Part shown: positions 46,299 through 56,579 of the stretch, piece after piece
Layout of the letters: each line of letters opens with the position of its first letter
Numbering within the stretch: the stretch's first letter is position 1
From: Dactylis glomerata
Lineage: Eukaryota > Streptophyta > Magnoliopsida > Poales > Poaceae
DNA length: 64,000 bases
Direction: 5' to 3'
Assembly: GCA_007115705.1 (NCBI GenBank)
Contig: QXEO01000238.1
Coordinates: forward strand, 124,001-188,000
Notes under the pieces: generated by a model
Seen by the model: only the letters and a program-made list of their open reading frames with translations
Told to the model about the DNA's origin: nothing
Database searches by the model: none
Translations under genes and position numbers: made by a program

Positions 46299-47670
46299 AT
46301 GGAGAACTCTCCATTCGGTTTCCTATTTGGAAACACATCTACTAATACTGCTGCACAGGTGGATGAACCACCACCGCCACCACCTGCTGAAATTTATCCT
46401 TTTAAAATACCTATGAAAATTGTTGGGCGTATTATGGATAACTGCTATTCAGGAGATGGAACTGTCCATCCGGGTGATCACTTATTATTTATATATGAAT
46501 TATGCGACTTGTTCAGATGTGCAGGTATTTCACCAAGCCAGGTCAAGAAGAAATTATTCTCATTATCATTGAAAGGCAGAGCTGAAGAGTGGTATCGACT
46601 ACTCCAAGATGGTCCAAGATGGTCCAAGAGTGAAATTCATAAAGATCGTAACCGGATATATAATTTTTGGCCTCATGATGGAGAGAGTATTGCCCAAGCG
46701 TGGGTGAGATTGAAGTTACTAATGCTCAAATGCCCCATTCATGAGCTCCCCAATAATATTGTTATTGATAATTTTTATGCGCGGCTTACTCTTCCTGATA
46801 AGGATTACTTGGATGCTTCTTGCTTTGGATCATTTACTCATATGAAAGAAGACGCTAAGTGGAAACTTCTTGACCGTATACAAGAGAATGCTGAAGGTTG
46901 GGAAAACGACAAAGGTAGGAAGTCAGGTATAAACTATGATTATGAATGCATTAAATCTTTTATGGGAACCGATGACTTCCATAGTGTTAGCACTGCTTAT
47001 GGTCTTGATTCACAAATACTTGCTAATTGTCTTAAGGCCTTTGCCTCTTATCTTGATGTTCCAAAGAAAGATTGGAACAAATATCATGTGCCTTATAAAG
47101 ATTATATTAGTCATATACCTGCTGCAGCTACTGAAGTTTGTACTGTTGATAGCATTGTGCCTGAGCCTTATTTTGAGAAGACACCTTTCCCTGCTAAGGT
47201 AAAGAAGTATTCTACTTTGGTAACTGTGTCTAATAAAAGTACTAAGAAAGCTGCAGAACCTGATGAGCAAATTACTATTAAGTCTCCTGTAGCTATATTG
47301 AAGGATCTTGTTACTAAAGATGTAGGGGATGAATATATTCTTTTTTGTGAAGATGCTTCTAACATTCTCTCACATCCTAAAAAGCATAGGAAAACAAGTG
47401 TTCCTGTTATTTCTGTCAGGATTGGAGATCATTGCTATTATGGTTTATGTGATATTGGTGCTAGTGCAAGTGCTATTCCTTTAGAGCTTTACAAAGAAAT
47501 TATGCATGAGATTGGCGCTTGTGAACTTGAAGATATTGATGTGGTTGTTCAGCTTGCTAACAGAGAGACTGTTTGGCCTCTTGGTATTGTTCGGGATGTG
47601 GAAGTTCTTTGCGGTAAGACTAAATACCCTACTGATTTTCTAGTACTTGGTAAGGAGGCTAGTAAAACTT
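46299..47670 (+). pseudogene. gag: Element A gag and protease, cut by element B
   Basis: The start at 46299 (MENSPFGFLFGNTS) was preferred to an in-frame ATG 13 codons upstream, which reads only Phe/Tyr-rich leader. About 457 codons are open. The gag domain (residues ~45-190: LSLKGRAEEWYRLL, GESIAQAWVRLKLL) forms the particle shell. The region after residue ~365 is the aspartic protease, with CDIGAS (D385), the DxGA form usual in Athila-like elements. No CCHC knuckle is evident between them. The frame then runs a few codons into B's LTR and stops. Damage here is the insertion, not decay. Confidence 0.88.
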
Positions 47671-47950
47671 TGATACGTCTCCAACGTATCTATAATTTTT
47701 GATGCTCCATGCTTGTTTTTACACCATTTGCCTATTGTTTCGTTACACTTCGTGGCACTTTTATGCATTTTCCGGAACTAACCTATTAACAAGTGCCACA
47801 GTGCCAGTTCCCTGTTTTCTGCTGTTTTTGTGTTTCAGAAGTGATACACAGGAAATATTCTCGGAATTGGACGAAACCTCATCCTGAAGTCTTATTTTAC
47901 CCGGAAGCTTCCAAAGATCCGAAGAGGAGTAGGAGGTGGGCCACAGGGGC

Positions 47951-48004
47951 CCCACATGCAGGGGTGGCGCGGCCAGGCCCCTGGCCGCGCCAGCCATGCG
48001 TGAG
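47951..48004 (+). promoter_or_regulatory. GC-rich U3 hairpin, B LTR 1
   Basis: Inner arms GGCGCGGCC and GGCCGCGCC pair perfectly. Outer arms CACATGCA and CATGCGTG pair with a small bulge and differ from the CTCACAC form of other families. TATAAGAAG starts 37 bases downstream. Confidence 0.58.
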
Positions 48005-48142
48005 GGCGCCTGGTCCCACCCCTGACATCGCCCCTTCGCCTATAAGAAGCCTCGGGACGGAAAACCCTAAAGGATTCGGCAATTTTCCAGAAAGAGTTCC
48101 GCAGTTCCGCCGCCGCCACCGACGAATTTCGGGGGACAGAAG

Positions 48143-48172
48143 TCTCTGTTCCGGCACCCTGCCGGGACGGGG
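48143..48172 (+). promoter_or_regulatory. Conserved R/U5 hairpin, B LTR 1
   Basis: GTTCCGGCA and TGCCGGGAC pair around CCC. Repeated at 53265-53294. The core GGCACCCTGCCGG is shared with C, D and N1, while the flanks differ. Confidence 0.45.
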
Positions 48173-49222
48173 AAGTGCCCTCGGAGCCATCTCCATCGGT
48201 CTCCATCGCCGTCTCCGCCGTCTCCATCGACCTCACCGCCATCTCCATCAACCTTGTTGTCTCCTATGATGAGGAGGGAGTAGTTCATCCCCGGGGCTAA
48301 GGGCTCTACCGGTAGCTATGTGGTTCACCTCTCTCTCCCATGATGTGATCTTTATGTGATCGTGAGCTTTGTATCATGTTGAACAAGTAGATGTTATTAT
48401 TCAGATGTTATGTGTACTCTAGTGGTGATTGTTAAAGTAATCTATTCCTCCTGCCTTGGTGTAACGGTGACAGTGCATGCATCATGGTGGTACTTGGTTT
48501 AGGCTATGATTGTGATCTCTTGTGGATTATGAGAATAATTATTGCTATGATAGTTTGAGTGATTTATTCCTCCTTTCATGGTGTAATGGTGACAGTGTGT
48601 GCACCGTGTTAGTACTTGGTTTAAGTTGCAATGATATCTATCTTGAGTTGTGCTTTGATTTGGGTATCTCTATGAGTGGTGTTTGTCAAGTACTTGATGA
48701 ACTTTAAGGGGTGCTTCTGTAGCCACTACACAATGATTAGTGTTATTCAATAGGAGAGTAATTCAGAGTACCATAGTGGAGAGAAGTTGTTTATTTGTTC
48801 AATCATGTTATATTGTTGGGAGTGTGTCCACTAGTGAAAGTATGATCCCTAGGCCTTGTTTCCAAGCATTGCACACCGTTTACTTGCTATTTTGTTACTT
48901 GTTTGCTCGCAGCGATATTTATTTCATACCACAGTTACTACTTATAATCATCTATACCACTTGTATTTCACTATCTCTTCGCCGAACTAGTGCACCTATA
49001 CATCTGACAAGTGTATTGGGTGTGTTGGGGACACAAGAGACTTTCTGTATCGTAATTGCAGGGTTGTTTGAGAGGGATAGCTTTGACCTCTAACCTCCCT
49101 GAGTTCGATAAACCTTGGGTGATCCACTTAAGGGAAACTTGCTGCTGTTCTACAAACCTCTGCACTTGGAGGCCCAACAAGTGTCTACAAGAATAGAAGT
49201 GCGTAGACATCAAGCTCTTTTC

Positions 49223-49239
49223 TGGCGCCGTTGCCGGGG
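49223..49239 (+). other. Element B primer-binding site 1
   Basis: TGGCGCCGTTGCCGGGG, 10 bases after LTR 1. Identical to the sites in A and N1. Confidence 0.9.
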
Positions 49240-49352
49240 AGGTAACGTAAAAGGTACTCGCATCCTCCTGTGTGAGTGCTCGGAGTTATTTCCTTTAGAT
49301 TCTGCAATTACATCTTTTTGTTTCTTGTTTTTATTTTCACTAGTTAGGCTTA

Positions 49353-50201
49353 ATGGAAAACAATGAGTTCTTTAGTCTTTTTCCTGAGTTTAGATATGAA
49401 GTGTTTGAAGGGAAAATCGAAAAACCTTTGGAGCTTAATTTGCATGCTAATAGTGTTGTTAGTATGAATGTTTCGAACACTGTTATTACTAATGCTATAG
49501 AAAAGTCTAAGCTTGGGGAAGCTGGTTTTGTTAAGCATGATATTTTTAGTTCCCCAACTTTAGTGGAGAAAGTTTGTTCTGATAATATTTTATCTCCCAT
49601 ATGTGATGTTGCTTCTTATGATGATATGTTTGAAGAATATGCTTTGCGAAATAGCTGTTCTTTAGCTTGTGATGATACTAAACCTCTAGTTTATGATGGC
49701 TATGATGATGAGTATAATATTTTCAGTTCACCTACTATTGAGGATAAAATTAGTTATGATTACAATATGCCTCCTATTTATGATGATTATGGTGATGAGA
49801 ATAATTATTCTGTTGAATCTGCTCCTGCTACTATTGTTCACGTGGGGAGTATTAATTCTTTTATGCATGTGGCTCATGATAGGGATGCTTTATGTGATAG
49901 TTATATTGTTAGTTCTATTCATGATGCTACTGAAAGTTATTATGAGAGAGGGAAACATGGTTTTATGGACCTCAACAATATTGAGTTTCCCCTCTTTATG
50001 TTGCAACTCTTGAAGTGGTACTTGTTTTGCCTTCCTATGCTTTTTCCTTTGCGCTTTCATGACTTGTCTCTTTACAAGACTATTTTTCATAGGAAGTGGT
50101 TTAGATTTAAATGTGTTCTATACTTTCTTTTTGATGCTCTCTATTGCTTTAAGTTCCTATATGGCGCCTTTGCCTCAAGCTCTTATATGGCGCCCACATG
50201 A
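49353..50201 (+). CDS. Element B ORF: 282-aa acidic protein with hydrophobic C-terminus, unknown
   Basis: It is the only sizeable ORF in B and shows no gag, protease, RT or integrase motif. Residues 1-60 start MENNEFFSLFPEFRYEVFEG. Residues 61-150 are rich in Asp and Tyr and contain an imperfect internal repeat (DIFSSPT at 63-69, NIFSSPT at 122-128). Residues ~212-232 (FPLFMLQLLKWYLFCLPMLF) and ~252-273 (FKCVLYFLFDALYCF) are hydrophobic enough to be membrane segments, separated by a basic stretch. No N-terminal signal peptide is evident. The start is the first ATG after the PBS leader and is repeated at 54475. An env-like or host-derived origin is conceivable but unsupported. Confidence 0.65.
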   Translation: MENNEFFSLFPEFRYEVFEGKIEKPLELNLHANSVVSMNVSNTVITNAIEKSKLGEAGFVKHDIFSSPTLVEKVCSDNILSPICDVASYDDMFEEYALRNSCSLACDDTKPLVYDGYDDEYNIFSSPTIEDKISYDYNMPPIYDDYGDENNYSVESAPATIVHVGSINSFMHVAHDRDALCDSYIVSSIHDATESYYERGKHGFMDLNNIEFPLFMLQLLKWYLFCLPMLFPLRFHDLSLYKTIFHRKWFRFKCVLYFLFDALYCFKFLYGAFASSSYMAPT

Positions 50202-52792
50202 GCATCTTTGCAAATTACTGCGCCTAGCTCAAAGGCGTTAAAGAAAAGCACTCTTGGGAGATAACCCAATATTTTACTTTCAGTACTTTTTCTTTTAATT
50301 GAGTCTTGGAAGTTATTACTACTGTAATGACCACTCCTTATCCTTTTTATTTCGTTTTTGTGCCAAGAGAAGCCTCTAATTTGAGTGAGGTAAGATTTGG
50401 GGATGTTGCTGTCCTGAAACTGTTTTCGGTGCTGCATCGTAAAAATTCGTATAAATTCTCTGTATATCTTTTGGACCTGCCATTTCTTGTGCATATGCCC
50501 TAGGTTATATCCAAACTTTCATTAGTTGAACATTTTTTTATTTGAGCAACAGAAAATCCCTCACAAATTCGACCTTTGTCAGCTGTTCAGTTTTGACAGA
50601 TTTCTGCCAATATTTGTGTTTGCCACTTTATCGCTTTCTTTCGAGTTCTTTTGATCATGGAACTTTTGGGGAAGTTGCTACAGTAGTATATGCTATATAT
50701 GTGGTGGTTTTGAGTTGAAACCTGAAGCAAATAAAGGATTGATTATATGTTATGCTTGCACTAATGTTGCTAATAGAATTGTGTTTAGTTTTGTATGAAG
50801 GAAGTTTTCAAGTGTAGGGATTGGAGAATGATGAGATGAGTTGAAGAATGGACAAAAGCTCAAGCTTGGGGATGCCCATGCATCACCCCAAGAAATATCC
50901 AAGAAGTACAAGCGTCAAAGCTTGGGGATGCCCCCAAGGCACCCCTTCTTCATCGGCAAAAATCAGGTCACCTTTCAAAACACTATATTTTTATTGCTTC
51001 ATGCACTATGTGTTTTTCTTGGAGCGTCAGTTGTTTCAGTTTTCTTAGTTAGTTTAGTTTTGTTTGCTGCAATAAATGGTTTGATCACATCATGTTGTTT
51101 TGGAGGGAGATGAACTCCGTTTTTCATTTGCCAAGAACACTCTGTTTTTCACTCTTATCGTTTCAACGAGTGTTCTCTTTTTCTGCTACTGCTTTTGGTT
51201 TTCGTTTTCGCCTTGATTTGCGTTCAGATCTTGTCATATCTTTTCATCAAGGTGTATTTTTGCCTCTAATCTTTATTGGTTTTCATCAAAAGAGGTGTCT
51301 ATAAAAAAATTCAAATGGTGTTGGAAAAGAGAAAAGCTTTATGCAAAAAAGTGGTACAAGGAGCTTGTGTAGACTGCGGCTTAGACTTTTGCATGTTGTG
51401 CTTGATGTCTTTTTGATAGTATGCTTAGTGGTTTTGCTGTAGCATGACTTGTCTCAAATGACTGATATTGCTTAATGAGCCTTTGAAAAAAATCATGCGT
51501 TGTTTTTATTATATGGAAGCATTTATTTGGTTTTCTCCTTTGATGCTTTATTTGGGTTGACTTGGCGCATGCTCACACATGTTAGACTCATACAAAGTCG
51601 CCAATAGCCTTTATGATCATTTAGTTTTTGACTTTTGATGCCATCTTATGCTTCTTTTAATGTCGCTTTGTCGCTTTGCATGATTATGGCCGTTATTGCT
51701 CTCTTAGTTGGTCGCTCCCAGTCTTTTGCTAGCCATCATTTTGTACTGAGTATGAGCTCTACTCGTGCATCCAACTCCTAAAAACCAAGTTTGCCATTGT
51801 GTCCACTATAAATTCCTATGCATGGTATTTGCAAGCTATTCCAAGTAAATTTTCATGTGCTACCTTTCAAAAACCTTCAAAACACTTCTCGTTTTGTGAC
51901 ACTGTTTCCAGCTCATGGGGACGTAGTGGTCGGATTTGCTATCTTCCATATTGCTTATTCCAAAAAGAAAAAAAATAGAAAAAAGGAAAGAAAAAAAGGC
52001 ACTCCTCCATGGAATGTGAATGTTGGTGGGCACCCGATGGAATCGGTTAGCCATGGTTTGTGAAAGGAAAAAAGGTGGGGAGGAGTGCCAAGCTTTATAA
52101 AAGAGCACAAAAGTGCCAATCTCTCTCTCAAAAACTTGCTTCATTTTTTGTATGGAAGATAGTAAGAACCACATTGCCAGTCGTTGACAAAAGCAACCAC
52201 CTCTCAAAACCCAATTTTTATCTCTCTGTTTTACAAATGAAAAGCTCTAGCACATGTTTAATCACTGCTTCCCTCTGCGAAGGGCCTTTCTTTTACTTTT
52301 ATGTTGAGTCACCACCTTCTATCTTTATGCACCGTTAAGAGAGCATAGTTGTCATTCTGAGTATAATGTGCATTGTCCCAAAGTTTTCATTGATTGATTC
52401 ACGATCATGGTTTCACTTGTTCTCAAATTATTTGTATCTAGTCGCCCTCTTAAACTTGAAGGTGTCCTATGCATTTATGTTTTGCTCTCTCATTAAGGAC
52501 AAGCTGAAAACCATTTGTTATGTTTTTCCTTATGATTTGAACACACGTTTGACTTTCATTGTTTCATTTTCATGATCTTTTGTTTGTGTTCATTTGCATG
52601 TTTACAACATGGTTGCTAAGTTCTTATTGTCATGATTATATCTTCATGCCCATGTTTTAAGTTCTTATGATCCCAGCTCACAAATGCATACATATATGAT
52701 CAAGATTGTGTAGGTGCATATCACCTCAAAAATTATTTCTTTTGTTATCACTTACCTACTCGAGGACGAGCAGGAGTTAAGCTTGGGGATGC
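50202..52792 (+). other. Element B 3' UTR and polypurine tract
   Basis: About 2.6 kb, non-coding. Its start matches N1 (1-197 reversed) and the rest matches C and D. Two PPT-like motifs, CAAGCTTGGGGATGCCC (50861-50877) and AAGCTTGGGGATGCCCCC (50919-50936), precede the true PPT AAGCTTGGGGATG (52779-52791). Confidence 0.75.
51999..52089 (+). promoter_or_regulatory. 3' UTR hairpin with downstream TATA-like box (B)
   Basis: GGCACTCCTCC (51999-52009) and GGAGGAGTGCC (52079-52089) are exact inverted arms. CCATGG occurs just inside each arm, and TTATAAAAG follows at 52095-52103. Matching structures are at 57999-58087 (A) and 63154-63245 (D). Confidence 0.5.
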
Positions 52793-54334
52793 TGATACGT
52801 CTCCAACGTATCTATAATTTTTGATGCTCCATGCTTGTTTTTACACCATTTGCCTATTGTTTCGTTACACTTCGTGGCACTTTTATGCATTTTCCGGAAC
52901 TAACCTATTAACAATTGCCACAGTGCTAGTTCCCTGTTTTCTGCTGTTTTTGTGTTTCAGAAGTGATACACAGGAAATATTCTCGGAATTGGACGAAACC
53001 TCATCCTGAAGTCTTATTTTACCCGGAAGCTTCCAGAGATCCAAAGAGGAGTAGGAGGTGGGCCACAGGGGCCCCACATGCAGGGGTGGCGCGGCCAGGA
53101 CCCTGGCCGTGCCAGCCATGCGTGAGGGCGCCTGGTCCCACCCCTGACATCGCCCCTTCGCCTATAAGAAGCCTCGGGACGGAAAACCCTAAATGATTCG
53201 ACAATTTTCCAGAAAGAGTTCCGCAGTTCCGCCGCCGCCACCGACGAATTTCGGGGGACAGAAGTCTCTGTTCCGGCACCCTGCCGGGACGGGGAAGTGC
53301 CCCCGGAGCCATCTCCATCGGTCTCCATCGCCGTCTCTGCCGTCTCCATCGACCTCACCGCCATCTCCATCAACCTTGCTGTCTCCTATGATGAGAAGGG
53401 AGTAGTTCATCCCCGGGGCTAAGGGCTCTACCGGTAGCTATGTGGTTCACCTCTCTCTCCCATGATGTGATCTTTATGTGATCGTGAGCTTTGTATCATG
53501 TTGAACAAGTAGATGTTATTATTCAGATGTTATGTGTACTCTAGTGGTGATTGTTAAAGTAATCTATTCCTCCTGCCTTGGTGTAACGGTGACAGTGCGT
53601 GCATCATGGTGGTACTTGGTTTAGGCTATGATTGTGATCTCTTGTGGATTATGAGAATAATTATTGCTATGATAGTTTGAGTGATTTATTCCTCCTTTCA
53701 TGGTGTAATGGTGACAGTGTGTGCACCGTGTTAGTACTTGGTCTAAGTTGCAATGATATCTATCTTGAGTTGTGCTTTGATTTGGGTATCTCTATGAGTG
53801 GTGTTTGTCAAGTACTTGATGAACTTTAAGGGGTGCTTCTGTAGCCACTACACAATGATTAGTGTTATTCAATAGGAGAGTAATTCAGAGTACCATAGTG
53901 GAGAGAAGTTGTTTATTTGTTCAATCATGTTATATTGTTGGGAGTGTGTCCACTAGTGAAAGTATGATCCCTAGGCCTTGTTTCCAAGCATTGCACACCG
54001 TTTACTTGCTATTTTGTTACTTGTTTGCTCGCAGCGATATTTATTTCATACCACAGTTACTACTTATAATCATCTATACCACTTGTATTTCACTATCTCT
54101 TCGCCGAACTAGTGCACCTATACATCTGACAAGTGTATTGGGTGTGTTGGGGACACAAGAGACTTTCTGTATCGTACTTGCAGGGTTGTTTGAGAGGGAT
54201 AGCTTTGACCTCTAACCTCCCTGAGTTCGATAAACCTTGGGTGATCCACTTAAGGGAAACTTGCTGCTGTTCTACAAACCTCTGCACTTGGAGGCCCAAC
54301 AAGTGTCTACAAGAATAGAAGTGCGTAGACATCA
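52793..54334 (+). repeat. Element B LTR 2
   Basis: 1542 bp, about 15 differences from LTR 1 by eye. It is preceded by a PPT, as a 3' LTR should be, but followed by a PBS and leader, as a 5' LTR should be. It therefore serves two tandem units. TATA-like box at 53163-53171. Confidence 0.92.
53073..53126 (+). promoter_or_regulatory. GC-rich U3 hairpin, B LTR 2
   Basis: Like 47951-48004, but the inner right arm is GGCCGTGCC and the loop has GGACCC. The C-to-T change leaves a G-T pair. Confidence 0.55.
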
Positions 54335-54344
54335 AGCTCTTTTC

Positions 54345-54361
54345 TGGCGCCGTTGCCGGGG
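54345..54361 (+). other. Element B primer-binding site 2
   Basis: TGGCGCCGTTGCCGGGG, 10 bases after LTR 2. Its presence after a second LTR is the clearest evidence for the tandem arrangement. Confidence 0.9.
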
Positions 54362-54474
54362 AGGTAACGTAAAAGGTACTCGCATCCTCCTGTGTGAGTG
54401 CTCGGAGTTATTTCCTTTAGATTCTGCAATTACATCTTTTTGTTTCTTGTTTTTATTTTCACTAGTTAGGCTTA

Positions 54475-56241
54475 ATGGAAAACAATGAGTTCTTTAGTCT
54501 TTTTCCTGAGTTTAGATATGAAGTGTTTGAAGGGAAAATCGAAAAACCTTTGGAGCTTAATTTGCATGCTAATAGTGTTGTTAGTATGAATGTTTCGAAC
54601 ACTGTTATTACTAATGCTATAGAAAAGTCTAAGCTTGGGGAAGCTGGTTTTGTTACTATTCATACTGATCACGCTGCTATTAGATATCTTATGACTAAGA
54701 AGGATGCTAAGCCTAGGCTTATTAGATGGGTGTTGCTTTTACAAGAATTTGATTTGCATATCGTAGATAGGAAAGGTGCTGAAAATCCTGTGGGTGACAA
54801 CTTATCTAGATTGGAAAACATTTCTTTTGATCCTATTCCTGTTAATGATAGTTTTCCAAATGAACAGTTGGCTGCAATAAATGTAACTTCGCGAGACCTT
54901 CCTTGGTATGCTAATTATGCTAACTTTATTGTTTCCAAGTATTTGCCTCCAACTTTTACAGCTCAGCAAAGAAGAAAATTCTTTTATGATTTGAGGCATT
55001 ATTTTTGGGATGACCCACACTTATATAAAGAAGGTGTTGATGGTATTATGAGAAGATGCGTACCGGAATATGAGCAACAAGAGATATTAAGAAAATGCCA
55101 TAGCAGCGCCTATGGAGGGCATCATGCCGTAGATAGAACCGCGCAAAAGGTTCTACAATCAGGCTTTTATTGGCCAACCCTCTTTAAAGATGCCAGAAGG
55201 TATGTTTTATCTTGTGATGAATGTCAAAGAGTTGGTAATATTTCTAGACGCAATGAAATGCCTATGAGTTACACTCTTGTTATTGAACCATTTGATTGTA
55301 GGGGATTTGACTTTATGGGTCCTTTTCCTCCTTCAAAAGGCTATACCCATATACTTGTTGCTGTTGATTATGTTACTAAATGGGTAGAAGCCATACCTAC
55401 AAAGAGTGCCGATGGTGAGACTTCATTAAAAATGCTCAAGGATGTTATTTTTCCTAGGTTTGGTGTGCCTAGATATCTTATGACTGGCGGAGGTTCTCAT
55501 TTTATTCACGGTGGTTTTAGAAAAACTCTTGCTAAATATGATGTCAATCATAGAATTGCTTCTGCTTATCATCCCCAAACTAGTGGGCAGGTAGAGCTTT
55601 CTAATAGAGAAATCAAGTCTATCTTGCAGAAGACTGTCAATAGATATAGGAAAAACTGGGCTAGTAAGTTAAACGACGCTTTATGGGCTTATAGAACTGC
55701 TTATAAGAACCCCATGGGTATGTCTCCTTATAAGATGGTTTATGGGAAAGCGTGCCACTTGCCCTTAGAATTAGAACACAAAGCTTTTTGGGCAGTGAGA
55801 GAGCTTAATAGAGATTTTAAACTAGCCGGTAAGAAAAGGTTGTTAGATTTGAGTTCTTTAGATGAGTGGAGAAGCGAAGCGTATGAGAATGCCAGGCTTT
55901 TTAAAGAGAAAGTCAAGCAATGGCATGATAAGAGAATTCTTAAGAGAGAGTTTCATGTTGGTGAGAAAGTTCTATTGTATAGGTCTCGTCTCAGATTTTT
56001 TGCAGGAAAATTACTCTCTAAATGGGAAGGACCATATGTTATTGTGGAAGTGTACCGCTCATGTGCTATTAAGATTGCTTCATTGAAAGATGACTCTACA
56101 CAAGTGGTGAATGGGCAAAGACTCAAACATTATATTTCTGGAGATTCTTATAATGAAGATGTTGATGTTATTGAAACAGTTTCTCCGGAAGAATTCATCC
56201 AAGACAAATTGCAGGTACCTGCAGAGTTTGTTTTCGAATAG
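54475..56241 (+). CDS. Chimeric ORF: B leader peptide fused to A RNase H end and integrase (588 aa)
   Basis: Residues 1-59 equal the start of the B ORF (MENNEFF to EAGFV). From about residue 60 it is A pol: RNase H end (TIHTDHAAIRYL), integrase zinc region (H209 to CDECQ at ~248-252), integrase core and C-terminal domain ending PAEFVFE. The join at about 54650-54655 shares GTTA between B (near 49529) and pol (near 14441 in G1) and keeps the frame. The core has D279 and E374, but position 338, where G1 has Asp, is Gly (GGC at 55486-55488), so DD35E catalysis should be lost. It sits behind a complete LTR, PBS and leader and could be transcribed. No RT is present. Confidence 0.88.
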   Translation: MENNEFFSLFPEFRYEVFEGKIEKPLELNLHANSVVSMNVSNTVITNAIEKSKLGEAGFVTIHTDHAAIRYLMTKKDAKPRLIRWVLLLQEFDLHIVDRKGAENPVGDNLSRLENISFDPIPVNDSFPNEQLAAINVTSRDLPWYANYANFIVSKYLPPTFTAQQRRKFFYDLRHYFWDDPHLYKEGVDGIMRRCVPEYEQQEILRKCHSSAYGGHHAVDRTAQKVLQSGFYWPTLFKDARRYVLSCDECQRVGNISRRNEMPMSYTLVIEPFDCRGFDFMGPFPPSKGYTHILVAVDYVTKWVEAIPTKSADGETSLKMLKDVIFPRFGVPRYLMTGGGSHFIHGGFRKTLAKYDVNHRIASAYHPQTSGQVELSNREIKSILQKTVNRYRKNWASKLNDALWAYRTAYKNPMGMSPYKMVYGKACHLPLELEHKAFWAVRELNRDFKLAGKKRLLDLSSLDEWRSEAYENARLFKEKVKQWHDKRILKREFHVGEKVLLYRSRLRFFAGKLLSKWEGPYVIVEVYRSCAIKIASLKDDSTQVVNGQRLKHYISGDSYNEDVDVIETVSPEEFIQDKLQVPAEFVFE

Positions 56242-56357
56242 GTAACAGTTCTAGTCAGAGAAGTTTCGCTAAAAGCTCGTCCTTTAATATTTTTGATGTT
56301 TTTACTAAATATGAAAAATCACGAGACGAAAACGGGCAGGAAAAGGAGTCCGTGTGC

Positions 56358-56413
56358 TTCTCACACATAGGTGGCGCGGGCCCACCCCTGGCCGCGCCAC
56401 CCAGGTGTGAGAA
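56358..56413 (+). promoter_or_regulatory. Internal GC-rich hairpin upstream of the A extra ORF
   Basis: Outer arms TTCTCACAC and GTGTGAGAA pair over nine bases; inner arms GGCGCGGG and GGCCGCGCC. A TATA-like CTATTTAACC is at 56478-56487, about 90 bases before the ORF start. The counterpart in G1 (16210-16261) uses a different but equally paired outer arm. Confidence 0.58.
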
Positions 56414-56579
56414 CACCCCGGAACTCGTTTCCGTCCCGGTTTCCTCCTGTAATTTCGTTTCGATGTATAATTTTCACCTATTTAACCCCCCGGAGTCCCC
56501 GAGGTTTGTATATCGTTTTCTCGTCGTGTTTTGTTTCGAGCTATTTCTGTCAGGATTTGATCTTAAGCTTGGGGGAGCC

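Larger units (their letters stand above)
47671..49212 (+). repeat. Element B LTR 1
   Basis: Begins TGATACGTCTCCAACG and ends GTAGACATCA. The first ~220 bp align with the C/N1/D LTRs. The part after the TATA box is largely different and resembles the Sabrina style (GGAGGGAGTAGTTC, then GTAGCTATGTGGTTC). TATA-like TATAAGAAG at 48041-48049. Confidence 0.92.
47671..54651 (+). mobile_element. Element B: non-autonomous Gypsy, tandem LTR-internal-LTR-partial internal
   Basis: LTR (47671-49212), PBS, ORF, 3' UTR, PPT, LTR (52793-54334), then a second PBS and the first 59 codons of the same ORF before an abrupt switch to A's pol at about 54652. The two LTRs are both 1542 bp and differ at about 1 percent by eye; the repeated leader segments look identical. 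AACTT precedes the first LTR, but its partner is lost, so no duplication can be confirmed. B has no gag, protease or polymerase. Confidence 0.9.
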
